Assembly (NCBI RefSeq): GCF_022581195.2
Contig: NC_061458.1
Location: 13,516,001-13,580,000 of the forward strand
DNA from: Helicoverpa zea
Lineage: Eukaryota; Arthropoda; Insecta; Lepidoptera; Noctuidae
DNA: 64,000 nucleotides
Reading direction: 5' to 3'
Shown: positions 30,690 through 42,639 of the stretch, piece by piece
Position numbering within the stretch: position 1 is the stretch's first letter
Layout of the letters: the number at the start of each line of letters is the position of its first letter
Program-made: the position numbers and the translations under genes
Notes under the pieces: generated by a model
The model's input: the letters and a program-made list of their open reading frames with translations, nothing else
Database searches by the model: none
Told to the model about the DNA's origin: nothing

Positions 30690-31510
30690 GAGGCTCAGAG
30701 GCAGGCGGAAGGCGCGCGAGTGTCATCAGCGCGCCGCCATATTGATTGATTCGGTTGGCGTGCGGCCCGCTTCATACTTTTATTTTTGTAACTATTCCGA
30801 TAATCCTTTTAGTAGTCCATCTCCTCGGCAGCGGCGAGTGAGGTGCGGTGCCGAACAGCCGCCGGCCGGACGCCGGGCTCGTGCTCGCGCGCCGGGATTA
30901 CTTCTGACACACGTAATGGAGTTTTACTAGTCCGTGGGGAGCGCCGCGCTCCGCCACTCTAATTCAATTAGTGTCAGCAACTTGCTAATGAGCGATTTTG
31001 GAAGTTGTTGACACTTTATCGGAGTCCAAATTAAAATTGACTGTTAACATACAAATGTTTGCTTAAATTATATATCATCCGTTTCGTTTTCTCGGAGTGA
31101 GTTGATTTCTCGCGGGAAATACCGGAGTGCTAGCATGCACACATTAATAATACAAATCTTTGTATTGCGTTGGGCTCGTTAACCCGAGGCGGCGAGTAGT
31201 TAAACTTCTTGCCTTTCTAGACAATGTTTGACTGTCACCACACAAATAACTTGTGTGCTTTCAGTCGCTTATTCCCAAATATGAAATATCCCTAGAGACT
31301 GGGAAACTAACCGATTATTATAAAGGTGTGGATCGCGCGCTCGCTCCGGCCCCGTCCGGCCCGTGCGACCCGTGCGATGGGTCCGACGGGCGTTCGACGA
31401 CGTACGTCTCTCCGAGCAACGCCGCAATCAAACTATTGTTCATAGTTTTGGCAGTGTCCGGTCGGTTCTTTTCACAGGACCCAATGGCTGGAAACATAAG
31501 TGTACGTTAA
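30690..31510. promoter_or_regulatory. CpG-rich candidate promoter/regulatory region
   Basis: CpG-dense segments at 30705-30770, 30830-30960 and 31335-31425 flank AT-rich DNA. GCCGCCATATTG at 30732-30743 resembles a YY1-type GCCGCCAT word found at TATA-less promoters. An inverted repeat GTGTCAGCAACTT / AAGTTGTTGACAC occupies 30972-31014. No repeat signature and no recognised exon. Promoter role is inference. Confidence 0.3.
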
Positions 31511-31647
31511 TTATTACATTACGAGTTTGAAATTCTTTGAGAACCAAAAAGGCATCAAATATATTTTTTCTTTTTAGCGCATTTAAATAAAAGCTGTACT
31601 GATTAATGTACATCATGCCTACACAAAGACAATTCAGTTAATTCATA

Positions 31648-32678
31648 CAGAGTGTTAGTGTGAACACCGTTATCCTAGAAACCAGAGGTTTCGTTTCACT
31701 TATAGAACGTAAATTAACTTAAATTAAGGCAAAAAAAACTTAAATTTTCACTCGTCAAGCTACAGTAGTAGGTATTTTTGCCTAACCTAAGTCAGAAAAA
31801 GTATGTAGGTAAGTTACATCACAGGTTATTTGTATGTGTTTTAAACGGAGTGCTGCAGGTCACCGCCCTTTAACTCGCGCGCATAGTATCCATAAAGGAG
31901 ATGGCCAAAAAAACACCCAGAGTCGACAGGAACTTCATATGTATGATTGGATTCAGTATAATTTGTAGATTTTAAAAAGTATTTCAAATCATCTAAAAAC
32001 CATGGGGTTCTCTTTTTATAACGTTTTTTCGATCAAGATTTTAGTTCACAAAAAAGTTTACTTTTACTGTTTGATGTTCGTTAGAAGTTGAATGCAGACT
32101 CGTGATTGGACCGTTTTGCATTGCTAAGTCATTTGTTATATTTGACAATGTCACATGGCGCGATTTTCAAAGACAATTTCTCCAAAAACATATCATAGCC
32201 AGTTGTGAAGGTTGCATGTAACTGTGAAACCTCTCCAAGTAGGTAAGGTCGGTGCTTAATCGCATCTGGAGTGGTTAAATACAAGACCTTTTAATCACCA
32301 GGCCAACTCAGAAACTATGGGGATATTACTAGTGGCTTGTATAATGTTAGTTTACTTTGCTTTTTTATGTCCTTTGATGTTAATAATCTTTAAAATCAAC
32401 ATATATTCAACATAACCTATTTTTGCGATAATATGAAATAGCTCCAAAACCCCATGGATTTCAGTCTGGATTTTTTGGCACCATCAAAGGTCTATCATAA
32501 AGAACCTATTGGTAACCATTTCATTGCTGTCGATTCTGGGTTTTTTTTCTATGAAAATTTGGCCATCTCCTTTACGGACAGTGTCGGAAAGAAACTTATT
32601 AAACGTTCATTTATTTTTAAATTCAGATAAATAAAATACTACAACTTCAAGGATATCGGTGTTCACACTAACACCCTG
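31648..32678. mobile_element. TIR transposon, 1031 bp, non-coding
   Basis: Ends CAGAGTGTTAGTGTGAACAC and the inverse of CAGGGTGTTAGTGTGAACAC are flanked by TA (31646-31647, 32679-32680). A second inverted pair lies inside: TAAAGGAGATGGCCAAA near 31893 and its inverse near 32575. No transposase frame. TA duplication points to the Tc1/mariner group, but the superfamily is not proven. Confidence 0.8.
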
Positions 32679-32890
32679 TATAAAGTACCTAAATAAATAA
32701 CACTGTGTAAATACATCTGACATTTGCAGAATAGTCATACATTCGTAGTATATTTTTTGGGAGTAAAGTGTATGCGCTTTGTATATTAAAATATGTGTGT
32801 CTGTTATAATTCTGGGTGAGGTACAATTCCATGTAACTTATCGTATGACGTGCCTTACAATGACATCAATGGACGCGAGGGCAGCCAGGC

Positions 32891-32930
32891 GCGGGCCGGT
32901 GCGGGCCGGTGTGGGCCGGTGCGGGCCGGT
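32891..32930. repeat. 10-bp GC-rich tandem repeat, four copies
   Basis: GCGGGCCGGT repeated four times with one substitution (GTGGGCCGGT in copy three). It is flanked by a CAGAGCGCTCAGAGCCT-like duplication at 32950-32980. Confidence 0.9.
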
Positions 32931-33616
32931 GAGGCCCGGGGCCAACGCTCAGCGCCTCAGAGCCTCAGAGCGCTCAGAGCCTGACACACTCACTTTCACG
33001 AGTTTCATTTCATGCACTTATGTTGTTTACTATGTACGAGTATGTAGCTGAACTGTAAGATTAGTTTAAACTAGGTAATGCAAATTCGGTTTCAAGAAAA
33101 CTTTTTTTTTATTCTTATAATTCACACGAAACCCAAGACACGCATTTGTGTGTGTGTGAGTGTGTGCGGCGCTGGCCGTGAACATTGCAATATGACGAGT
33201 TCGGTTTAGCATTACAATACAGTTCCGGCAAGGCGGGCCACTGACGTTCCACACAATCGTTCATTGAAACTTCAATATAGGCGCGGGGGGAGGGCCGCGG
33301 GGCGCGGGGCGCGGGGATATATTCGGGCGGCTCAGAACGCATCGAGCCACGGGACGTTGTGGGGTGGGGACTGAGAAGAAAAGATTGACAACGATTAATC
33401 TTTCTCCAAATTAAAAAAAAAAACAAATCAAAAATTTTATTTATTTATGTTTGTACACAATATATCTTAATTGGGTCTTATATTTTCATTATTCTAGGTA
33501 AATAACATTTCGGTGCCTATATAGAAATGAATCTGTACCACAGGCGTTATGGTCACTTTCATTGGTGTTATGCTATGATTCATCCTTAACAATATTTATT
33601 TTATATACGTCTATAC

Positions 33617-33814
33617 TGTTGGATATGGGTGCAGGTGAGACAAAGAAAACACATGTATCCTGAACGACTGTTATATTTCGAATGTAAGAACGTACGATTA
33701 ATGTGAACATTGAATGATTGAATGTTTGACGAATGATTGAAGTAGGTATGCTTTATATAATCTTGGATATTTGTAAAAGAGGTATTATACGTACATCGTG
33801 CGTATATTCCAACA
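33617..33814 (-). repeat. 3' LTR of the Ty1/copia element
   Basis: 198 bp, TGTTGG...CCAACA ends. On the minus strand it follows the purine tract TTGAGGGGGGC. It is identical at every base to the LTR at 38277-38474. The preceding 5 bases tatac (33612-33616) are the target duplication. Confidence 0.95.
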
Positions 33815-33844
33815 GCCCCCCTCAAATGTACAAGCATTCTATAC

Positions 33845-34580
33845 AATCATAAGTCAAAAATCGTTTACCCAAACTTGGCTGCAAAACAGCACCTTTTGAA
33901 CGTCAGGAATTTATAAAAGACAGCCCCCAAAACGCCCGCCTTTCACCACTTCATATGTGTTTTTACTGGGAAGAAGAAGTGGCGCAACAAACTCCCCAGC
34001 AACACATGTCTGTCTGTAGGTTAGAAGAACCTTAAACATTGTTTGATATATAAAGTAGGTATACAATACAATTTGTACATTGCAGTATAGGACAATATGC
34101 AATATTTACATACAATTTATACAGTCATAAATAGTACCTGCTGCATATCAAATTACCTACAATAACTTTGATTAACAGTTTAGATTATTTGTTGTAGCCA
34201 AAACATAATAGCATTCTAAATAAAATCATTTAACTGAAATTATTGAAAAGTTTACATTAATTTGAACTTAATTCTAAAAACTTTGCATCATGTAGGTACC
34301 ATTTTCAAAGTTAAATCATTTACTTCATTTAGGCCTTTACAAGCACTTATGAAAATTAAAAACATAAATAAGTTTGATTCTAGTTGCTCATTCCAACAGT
34401 AGCTTCCTATGGAGAAGAACAGGCAAGTAACTCCATGGTTACTTTTTTTTTTTTTTTTTTTTTTTTAAGTACATAGTATGGTATTACAGTTTATATGTAT
34501 TGATACATACAATAACAGCATGCGAAGGTCATGTAGAATCACAAACAAAAACATATGAGAATTAAATTACCATTAAAATG
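33845..34580 (-). mobile_element. Two retroposon 3' tails nested in the copia element
   Basis: 33845-34030 is the D-tail family (CAAACTTGGCTGCAAAACAG, ACTGGGAAGAAGAAGTGG). 34300-34580 matches the flanks of the LINE at 61790-62675 (TTAGGCCTTTACAAGCACTT, TAGCTTCCTATGGAGAAGAA, TATGGTATTACAGTTTATAT) and is interrupted by a 24-base T run at 34443. Confidence 0.7.
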
Positions 34581-35329
34581 CTTCATGCTTCAAATTTTCA
34601 TGTTTCACGAAAATGCATGAGTCAAATACCATTTATAAGAATAATTATTAAACATGATATGAATCTTTTAATGTACTTTGTAACTTATCTTGTAATAAGT
34701 ATAAACATTCACATATTTTACATTAATTAATACTTTTATATGTACATATTTTGTCACCAGACAAATAGTCAAAGGAAAAATACAATTTTACTAGCTGGTA
34801 AAATTTTAATTTGGTTATTAATTAGATATTGTTATGTCCTATGGAGCAGGACCACCACATTTCTAAGCATTTTTATCTTGAACTTAATGTTCTAACTTAT
34901 AATATGCTTTCTTAAAAAGTGTGGCTTTTTTTTTTTATATATGAGTTTTAAACCTCATGTCATTCAGTTCCAGACTGTTGCCTGGTTGTCTGGTATTTTG
35001 TTATTACATTTACTTATTTATTTACATATACAACCTTACATCTACCCTTACAGGACGTGCCTAATGCGGCAGATGGGTTCTTATTAATTCTAAACTAAAC
35101 TAAAAACACATAAATAACACATCACATCACATCACACAAATCAACACATAAAAACTTAACTAAATTCGTCACAATATCGTTTGTGATTTGTAGGATTATT
35201 AGCGATGCTAATACAACTGTTATTAACTTCATATATCATCATTGTCTGTTTTATCAGAATAGAACTATGTTATAATGATTTTATCCAAATAGCTTCTCTT
35301 ATAGCTTCAAATAAGCATATATTCAGCTT

Positions 35330-37877
35330 CTGTTGAGGAACCGGCGACTATTTTGTTTCCGTGTATTCCACGAAATTGTACAATTATCAAACACTTTAAA
35401 TATGTGATCTGTTGTACTTATGCGGTCAATAACGTCGCCTCAACCAATCAGAATCTGCATACCCTGCCATCAGTTGTTTGTAATCACATTTCACATAGGT
35501 GAGCTTTAATTTAAGAGTTCCTTTTATGTATCTCAAAAGATGTTTTAACCACTTCCATAACTTCATTAATTTTACTTTGATACTGACTTATAATACCTAT
35601 AGCAGCACAAATATTTGGTCATGTACTAAGCATTGCATGCGCATTGCGTACATAAGGCACTTCCATATAGATATCTTCCTTGAGAATGCCTTTCTAAACG
35701 GCGGTTTTTACATCCATAAGATGGGCATGTAAATCAAACTGATTTGCAAGAGTTAAAATAAATTGGAAAGATTATATTTGAGCTATTGGAGTCAACGTTT
35801 CGTTATAATCTTGTAAGCATTGTTGAGTGACACCACGAGCTACTAATCGGGCTTTATACCATGTAGGTTTACCCAACTCGTTATTTTTAATTGTACATAC
35901 CCAATTTGAGCTTTTTATGTTAAAATTTTTTAGGTCTTGCTATGAGAGTCCAAGTATTATTTCTATGATTAGACTCTATTTCACTTTTTGTGGTTTTCAA
36001 CATATGTATACTAGAATCATCCCCACTAAAAATGTCACAATAGGTGCATGGTAGTGATTGAACAGTTGTGAGCGATAAGCAAAAATGGGTCATCAATCCT
36101 TTTATAATCTATTGGGGTACTTTGAGAATTATTTGTATTACGTCTCAGTTTGCTAGATGAAGGTCCAGCTTCTGAGCTATTATCAGGGGAATGATTATGT
36201 TTGTGTTTGTTGCCTATTAACTTTGCCGATTTATCGTCGTTATCGTGCTTGTTAATTTAGGCGGGAATTTGAACAGGTATTATAGAAATACAACTCATCA
36301 AATCATCATCATCATTGGCCACAGAGCATCTTGGACAGATGATTGTGGCAGTGCTTGTCTACGCGGTTATTAGTGCCGCAAGCACTTTCTTTCATCAAAT
36401 CAACATCCCTCGCAATAGGGAATTGGTTATTTTCTGTATTAGGTAAATAGTTTGTAACCATTTTGGTCGTAACCAACTAATATGGCTTTAAATGACTTTT
36501 CGTCAAATTTCGAGGCTTTAGTTTTATCATGAACATGTTGAACCGAATCATCATCATTATTTTAAATGTCTTGAATGACTTATTTTCGGTTTCGTATTTT
36601 CGGTATTGATTGTGTCATGTTTCGTATGGTGTTTTATTATTGGCGAGCGCTTTTGTGGGTAGTCTATTTGTTAAATATGTATATTAATATAGCTTCATCC
36701 CAGAATATTTTATATAATTTCTAACCAATTTGTAACTAAATTTGTAACCAATGGTCGAGCCATTTCGGTTAACGTACGATTCATACGCTCCTCGACACCA
36801 TTTTGTTGTGGCTATTCGATACTGTTAAACAGTACCTAAGTAATTCCTTACAAACACAATAATAATCTTTAAATTCATTAGAAAGATATTCTCGCCCACT
36901 ATCGCAATATAAATTAGTTTACTTTATGGTTAAATAAGTTTTCACTTTTAGCAACAAAATCTTGAAAACATTTCAGCACTTCTGACTTAGCATACATCAA
37001 ATATATATAACAGTGTAATATTACACTGTAATGTATAAAATTGTCTATAAAAGTAACAAAATAGTTCTTATTATCTACAGTACATGGTTTTTACCAAGTA
37101 TGCAAGGTTCAAATAATTCATCAGCATTACCAAATTATCAAATAAAAACATTATTTTCATCAACTACATATTTGAACATAAAAATTTTCTGTTTATTTAA
37201 GTGAGTACTATGCCGTATTATTTATACTCTTTTACACAGTCTTGGTTATTCTCTTCAACTAAATTTAAATTACTCAGAGAATTATTACTGTTTAAAAGTA
37301 ATACTAAAAAAAAAAACATTAGTGATTGATGTTCTCACCTGTCATAAAACATTTATTATTTTTACCATAAATGTTAAAAAAAAAATTACCGACATACCAG
37401 TCTTTTGGCATATTATAACGTACCTCCGGTGAATATAAAACGTCATCAATTGATCCTTGAATTTATGTTGTTACCTCGATTTACCCTTTACCAAACTCCA
37501 GGATTGAAACTCCTTTCCTAGCAACACCGATCTTCAATGGTGTGGATAATTCGACGTACGAGGTTAAAACCTTTTTACATTGTCAATCTTTTAATTTTTT
37601 TTTTTTTTTTTTTTTTTTTTTTGATTTGTCAATATGATATGTCATCATGATCTGTCACACCAGAATCTAAAAGAAAATAAACAGTATTATTTTCTACATA
37701 ATTAGCAGACAATTTACATTATGAAATCATAAAAACGAAACCGCCCTGGTCATTGTTGCAGTATTCAATGTTATTGGCAGACTTTTGAAGTTCACCCATT
37801 GATTTATTTTGCTGCAGTCCCTTTAAGTAACGGCAGTCCTTTTTGAAATTATTCCGACGTCCGCAATGATCACAATA

Positions 37878-37880
<3 letters not shown>
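35330..37880 (-). pseudogene. Decayed copia gag-pol
   Basis: Fragments recognisable on the minus strand: CDHCGRRNNFKKDC (Cys-X2-Cys-X9-Cys type knuckle, the expected His changed to Asn), integrase words CDSGREYLSNEFKDYC, reverse transcriptase MDVKTA, and RNase H words GDVIDR, NCTISWNTRKQNS and EAEY. Stops and frameshifts interrupt every domain. A-runs of 28-29 (T runs on plus at 37595-37622 and 37880-37908) break the gag part. Confidence 0.85.
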
Positions 37881-37913
<33 letters not shown>

Positions 37914-38276
37914 TATACTTATGCATTGAATTTCCGGGTTGATAATTATTTTTATTCTTCTTCTTTCGTGTCGATGACATGTCTTATATATAGTGAGACT
38001 ACACTTTGTCAGCCCAATATGCCGTCACAGCGAGAGCACTAATTATTTTTATTTTGAGTGTGGGTCTCATTATTATTATACAATTCATGTTCGAGTAGGC
38101 GTAGTCTTCACAGAAACCATATTGAGTTGCTCATCACCTAGCAACGCAGAAATAACACCGTCATAAGATGTGATATTTTATTCATTGTTAATGCAATTTT
38201 AATTTACACTCTTTCACTGAATTTAAAATTTTGTTGTATTACTTTTAACTACAGAAAACGGCCTGGGCCCATAACC

Positions 38277-38474
38277 TGTTGGATATGGGTGCAGGTGAGA
38301 CAAAGAAAACACATGTATCCTGAACGACTGTTATATTTCGAATGTAAGAACGTACGATTAATGTGAACATTGAATGATTGAATGTTTGACGAATGATTGA
38401 AGTAGGTATGCTTTATATAATCTTGGATATTTGTAAAAGAGGTATTATACGTACATCGTGCGTATATTCCAACA
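38277..38474 (-). repeat. 5' LTR of the Ty1/copia element
   Basis: 198 bp, identical to 33617-33814; the target duplication tatac follows at 38475-38479. Confidence 0.95.
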
Positions 38475-38479
38475 TATAC

Positions 38480-38700
38480 ATAACAATGTTTACAATCTAA
38501 CACATAATGTATACATAATCATATGTTTTATTTATACTCAATTTAGGAATACATTAAAACTTAACATTACAGACTTGATGATTGTTTTTATTTTTGTATG
38601 TATTAGTTTATAATTATTTTAGTGTTAATTGTTATTTGTGTATTGTATTTTCTATGGGCCCTAGTTGCCTGAATTAAAAGAATAAATAAAATAAAAAAAT
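38480..38700 (+). mobile_element. LINE 3' UTR with AAATAAA tail
   Basis: Ends GGGCCCTAGTTGCCTGAATT then AAAAGAATAAATAAAATAAA, the usual tail of a widespread lepidopteran LINE. It is interrupted on its left by the copia element. No coding sequence. Confidence 0.5.
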
Positions 38701-38864
38701 ATATTACTACGTACTAGCCAATTATACCTAAGTATGTCTATTTGACCACAGTCAGCAACTCCTCGGTTTCGTCGTAATTCAGTGTTTGTAAATACTGCGA
38801 CGTCCGCAGTTTTGCTTTGTCATAATTCAGGTCGTATATAGGTACTACTTTGTTTATTTTATTA

Positions 38865-41170
38865 CTAGCTGTTGCCCGCGACTTCGTCTGCGTGAGCAAT
38901 ATAGAATTTCCAATTTCGTTTATTTAATCATTCATTGCTCAACCCCCGTAGGTGATAGCGTGATAATATATAGCCTATGTGTTGAACCGGCCCCCAGGTA
39001 ATAGTCATGCAAAATTTTATTTAAATCCATGCAGTACTTTTTGGGTTTATCCGGGACAAACATACAGACAAACAGATAAACAGACATACAAATCAAATCA
39101 AATCAAATCATTTATTCATTTATCAAAGTTCAAATTAAACAACATTATTTCTTAAAATCTAGACATATGTGCTAACATTATAATTGCTTGAACTAGCTTC
39201 AATCTGTGTCTCAAGCGAAAAGAGACCTTAATTGCTAATTTGACAACATAAATTGACAATCTAATATACAAAAAATTAAATAGCTAACATCGATTAAAAT
39301 ACATACTTTGCTTATACCTAATACTTATTTATTATTGTTTGCGTTAGCAGTTTCATTTACACACTGTAAGTAGGTCTTCCGTGTTATCATAAGACAGGCT
39401 TTGCAGATAATTACGAACACTTTTTCTGCATTTAAAGTAGTTAAGGCTATAAATGCTTAGTTCACTATTTAGTTTATTGTACAGAAATGAGCCTAAAAAT
39501 CTAAAGAATCTATTCGTATACACATATTTTGAGGTGGAGTTTGAACTGCAAACTATATCCTTACGTCTTTTGTTTATAATGTTAGGATTGTAGGAAAGCT
39601 GAGAGTGTTGTGTTAGTATTGCGTGCATGATAAATAATTGCCTGACAGTTAAAACATTGCAAGATTTATATAGCTGATCTGTGGGAAAGAGGAAAGGACG
39701 AAAGTAAGCTACTTTTAAAAGTGCTCTCTGGGCTCGTTCGAGAGGAAGCATTGTAGTTTTTGGTGCTCCTCCCCAAGAAGTAATACAATACGTAAGGATG
39801 GATTGACAAAGGGCCAAATTTTGCGTAACTAGCTTATTGTCTGCGATTGTGCGTAGTTTTTTAAAAACAAACATTAATTTCCGTACTCTAGACACCAAGC
39901 TCTCGATGTGTTGTTTGAAGGAAAGAGTATCGTCAATTATAACACCCAGATATTTAATAGGTATTATTCGTTTTAAGGACTTTAGGACAATGACATGAGT
40001 TGATAAACGGATCACTACATTGATGTGCATATAGATGCGTGTTAGTATTTTTATTTTGACTTCTGCGCATAGAAAAGTGCATAAATTTAGTTTTATCAAC
40101 ATTTCGGGTTAGTAGATTGTTTTTAAGCCAGTTAGTGACAATATTAAAACCTTTTTGTGCGCTCTTGTAGAGTTCCTCAGTAGTTTTCGCAGTAAATAAT
40201 AGCGCTGTGTCATCGGCATAGGATATTATTTTTCCATTTTCTATATCCAGATTACATAGGTCATTTATGTAAATAAGGAATAGGGTAGGGGCCAAAATGC
40301 TGCCTTGCGGAACACCGAAAGCATGGTTTTTTAGGTTATCACTTATGGTCGTATTGATTCGAACGCATTGACAACGATTATTTAAGTAATCTGCTATTAG
40401 TTTTAGCTGTGTGCCTCGAATTCCTACCGCCTCTAGTTTGTATAAAAGCAGGGGAATTGATACAGTATCAAAAGCTTTTGCTAGGTCAATGAAGATTGCT
40501 AAGCTTTGGTTCCCCTTGCCAAGTTCTTCTGTGACGTAGTCAGGTCAGGGTATGTACCGCATTTGCTGTGGATAATTTAGATCTAAAGCTGAATTGCATA
40601 GGTGATAGTAAACCGTGTTTTTCCAAGTAGTTGACTAGTCTAGTGTTAATAATTTTTTCTAGTACTTTGGATATCGAAGGAAGTATTGATATTGGTCTAT
40701 AATTACTTATTTGATCTTTGTTTCCTGATTTGAAAATAGGGATTGCTACTGCTTTTTTTAGAAATTCAGGAAATACACCATCTGAGAGGCATAGACGAAA
40801 TATATACGTTAAGGGGGGCACCAGAATATGCTTGAAACCTTTTTAATATTTTATTGCTTATATTATCCCAGCCAACTGCAGTATCATCTTTCAGTCCTGA
40901 AATAATTCGCGTGATTTCGTGTGTATCAGGGTCAAGCATACCAAAGGATTTATCACTCGTGGTTAAGTGTTGAATGCGCGATGCTTGTATGACCGTTGAA
41001 TGTGGGATCTGCTCAGCAAGGATTTTACAGACAAACAGATAAACAGACATACAGACAAAAATTCTAAAAACTACATATTTGGGTTCAGAATTGATTATGG
41101 ATCACCCCCCAAGTATTCTTAAAAAAATATATTCAATGTACAGTTTTGACTTTCCTATCATTTTATTATC
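38865..41170 (-). repeat. R-family related repeat, split by a LINE
   Basis: 38865-39090 (AGCTGTTGCCCGCGACTTCG on plus) and 41027-41170 (ACAAAAATTC ... GGATCACCCCCCAAGTATTC) are the two halves of one repeat of the type at 26625-27330, separated by the LINE at 39091-41026. Confidence 0.75.
39091..41026 (-). mobile_element. 5'-truncated jockey/CR1-like LINE, 1936 bp
   Basis: A perfect 27-bp direct repeat (39064-39090 and 41027-41053, starting ACAGACAAACAGATAAACAG) brackets the element. On the minus strand it encodes reverse transcriptase blocks: KSGNKDQISNYRPISILPSI (near 40700), YADDTALLF (near 40220), then KYLGVIIDDTLSFKQHI and a long C-terminal region to 39353. It ends in TTTGATTTGATTTGATTT, the simple tail. 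Two frameshifts (near 40530 and 40000) make it non-functional. RT-positive, 5' end missing. Confidence 0.93.
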
Positions 41171-42635
41171 ATTTATGTGCATATAAGTGAAATTCACCTG
41201 TTAATGTTGGAGACCTACGCATACAAAAGTTTATGAATTTAGTCTTATCAGTATTTAATGTTAGTAAATTTATTTTAAGCCAGTTATTTACTACACTAAA
41301 CCCATGTTGTGCATAATTTTGAACTTCTGTAATAGAGTTTGCTGAGAAGAGTAGAGCAGTATCGTCTGCATAAGATACAATTGTGCCACACTGGAGGTTG
41401 AGGTTACAAAGGTCATTTATGTATACTAAGAATAGAGTTCCTCCGAGCACACTGCCTTGCGGCATCCCGTATTGTGGCAATAGCACTTCGGAACTAATAA
41501 CATCACCTATTTTCACGCATTGTCGTCTATCTCGTAACTGTTTACCTCTTATTCCCAGAGCCTCCAATTTGTTTAGTGGGAGTGGGGTAGATACCAGTTG
41601 ATAGAAGGTTTAAAGTTCCGGTTTGACCGACGTAGTAAGCGACATCATCGAGTTTTTGAAATTCCTATATCTACTTTGAATACCACATTTAATAGCCCTC
41701 TTACACGTATGGCGAGATTATATAATGAGAGGACCATTGTGACAGATTATCCCATCGATATATTCTTTATGAAGTTCGCATCATACAGACGCTCCCTACT
41801 TAAACAGTGTGAATAGTGCCCATTCGTTATTACTTTAATATGTATTTTAATTTGATTAGCTTAGTTATTTTTGTATCAGTCTCAAATGGGTTTATATAAT
41901 GTGCTGCACTCTGCACTCCTGTAATTTGTACAATTGCTTGTGCTTTCAATTGTTTGATTATTAAGGTTTTGTATAACATTGGGTGATTGTATTGTTGGTG
42001 TGCTTATTTTTAATAAATAAATACCGTGTCAAATGCTTTTTAACCGACTTCCCAAAAAGGAGGAGGTTCTCAATTCGTCGGGATGTTTTTTTTAATGTAA
42101 CATACATCGTACACACATACACGTGTTAGTATGTGCCTAAATGGTTTTAGTATGTTAGTGCTGATATTGTCCCACCCTTTTACTGAACTAAGTATTTTTT
42201 AATGATAGGATAATACGTTCTATTCACACTCATCAGGCTCTAGGAAAACAAAGGATTTACCGCTATTAACATATGGCGAACAAGTCGGTATAACATTAAT
42301 AGGACTATTACTACACTGTCTTTGAATGTTTTCAGCAAGTTTTACACCAATGTTTGCAAAAGAATCTGTTTACGTTGTCAACAGATGATGATGGGGTTCG
42401 GTCTGTACTTAATAAGCTCATGTCACAATCATTTTGCTTCGACGTAAATGCCACTGACTTAACGTATTTCCACAGTTGTTTGGTGTTATTTCTGTATTGA
42501 AATATTTTAGCTTTATCGTATTCAATTTTTATTTTTTTCAGCAGGTTATTGCAGAAATTTCTGTATCTTTTATAGGTTATCTTATATAATAATTTCAATG
42601 AAACGTAGTCACTAACGCAGGACTGGTGCACGCAG
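41170..42635 (-). mobile_element. Second LINE copy, broken by insertions
   Basis: Minus-strand parts: 42635-42150 (WKYVKSVAF, then KGWDNISTNILKPF) upstream of the RT, a KAFDTV block at 42045-42026, and 41590-41170 (LNKLEALGIRGKQLRDRRQC, QGSVLGGTLFLVYINDLCNL, YADDTALLF). The two RT pieces were one until the plus-strand LINE at 41596-42020 landed in the codon after KAFDTV; the 42040-42150 part is replaced by another repeat (ACTTCCCAAAAAGGAGGAGG). Confidence 0.85.
41596..42020 (+). mobile_element. LINE 3' end inserted in the second LINE
   Basis: Flanked by atacc (41591-41595 and 42021-42025). The frame to 41816 reads RFDRRSKRHHR and SPLTRMARLYNE, the typical final residues of a non-LTR ORF2, then 3' UTR and a TAATAAATAAAT tail. 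Joining the flanks restores the reading frame of the host LINE, which supports the insertion. Confidence 0.8.
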
Positions 42636-42639
42636 CAGC

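Larger units (their letters stand above)
33617..38474 (-). mobile_element. Ty1/copia LTR retrotransposon, 4858 bp, defective
   Basis: Two identical 198-bp LTRs, a 5-bp target duplication tatac (33612-33616 and 38475-38479), a primer-binding region GGTTATGGGCCCAG directly after the 5' LTR and a polypurine tract before the 3' LTR define a structurally complete element on the minus strand. Remnants occur in the copia order: gag zinc knuckle (~37880-37810), integrase (~36950-36750), reverse transcriptase (~35740-35640), RNase H (~35465-35340). No long frame survives. Further insertions lie inside: D-tail copy 33845-34030, a second retroposon tail 34300-34580, and a ~100-bp insert at 36290-36400 with a TCATCAAATCA duplication. 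Confidence 0.95.
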
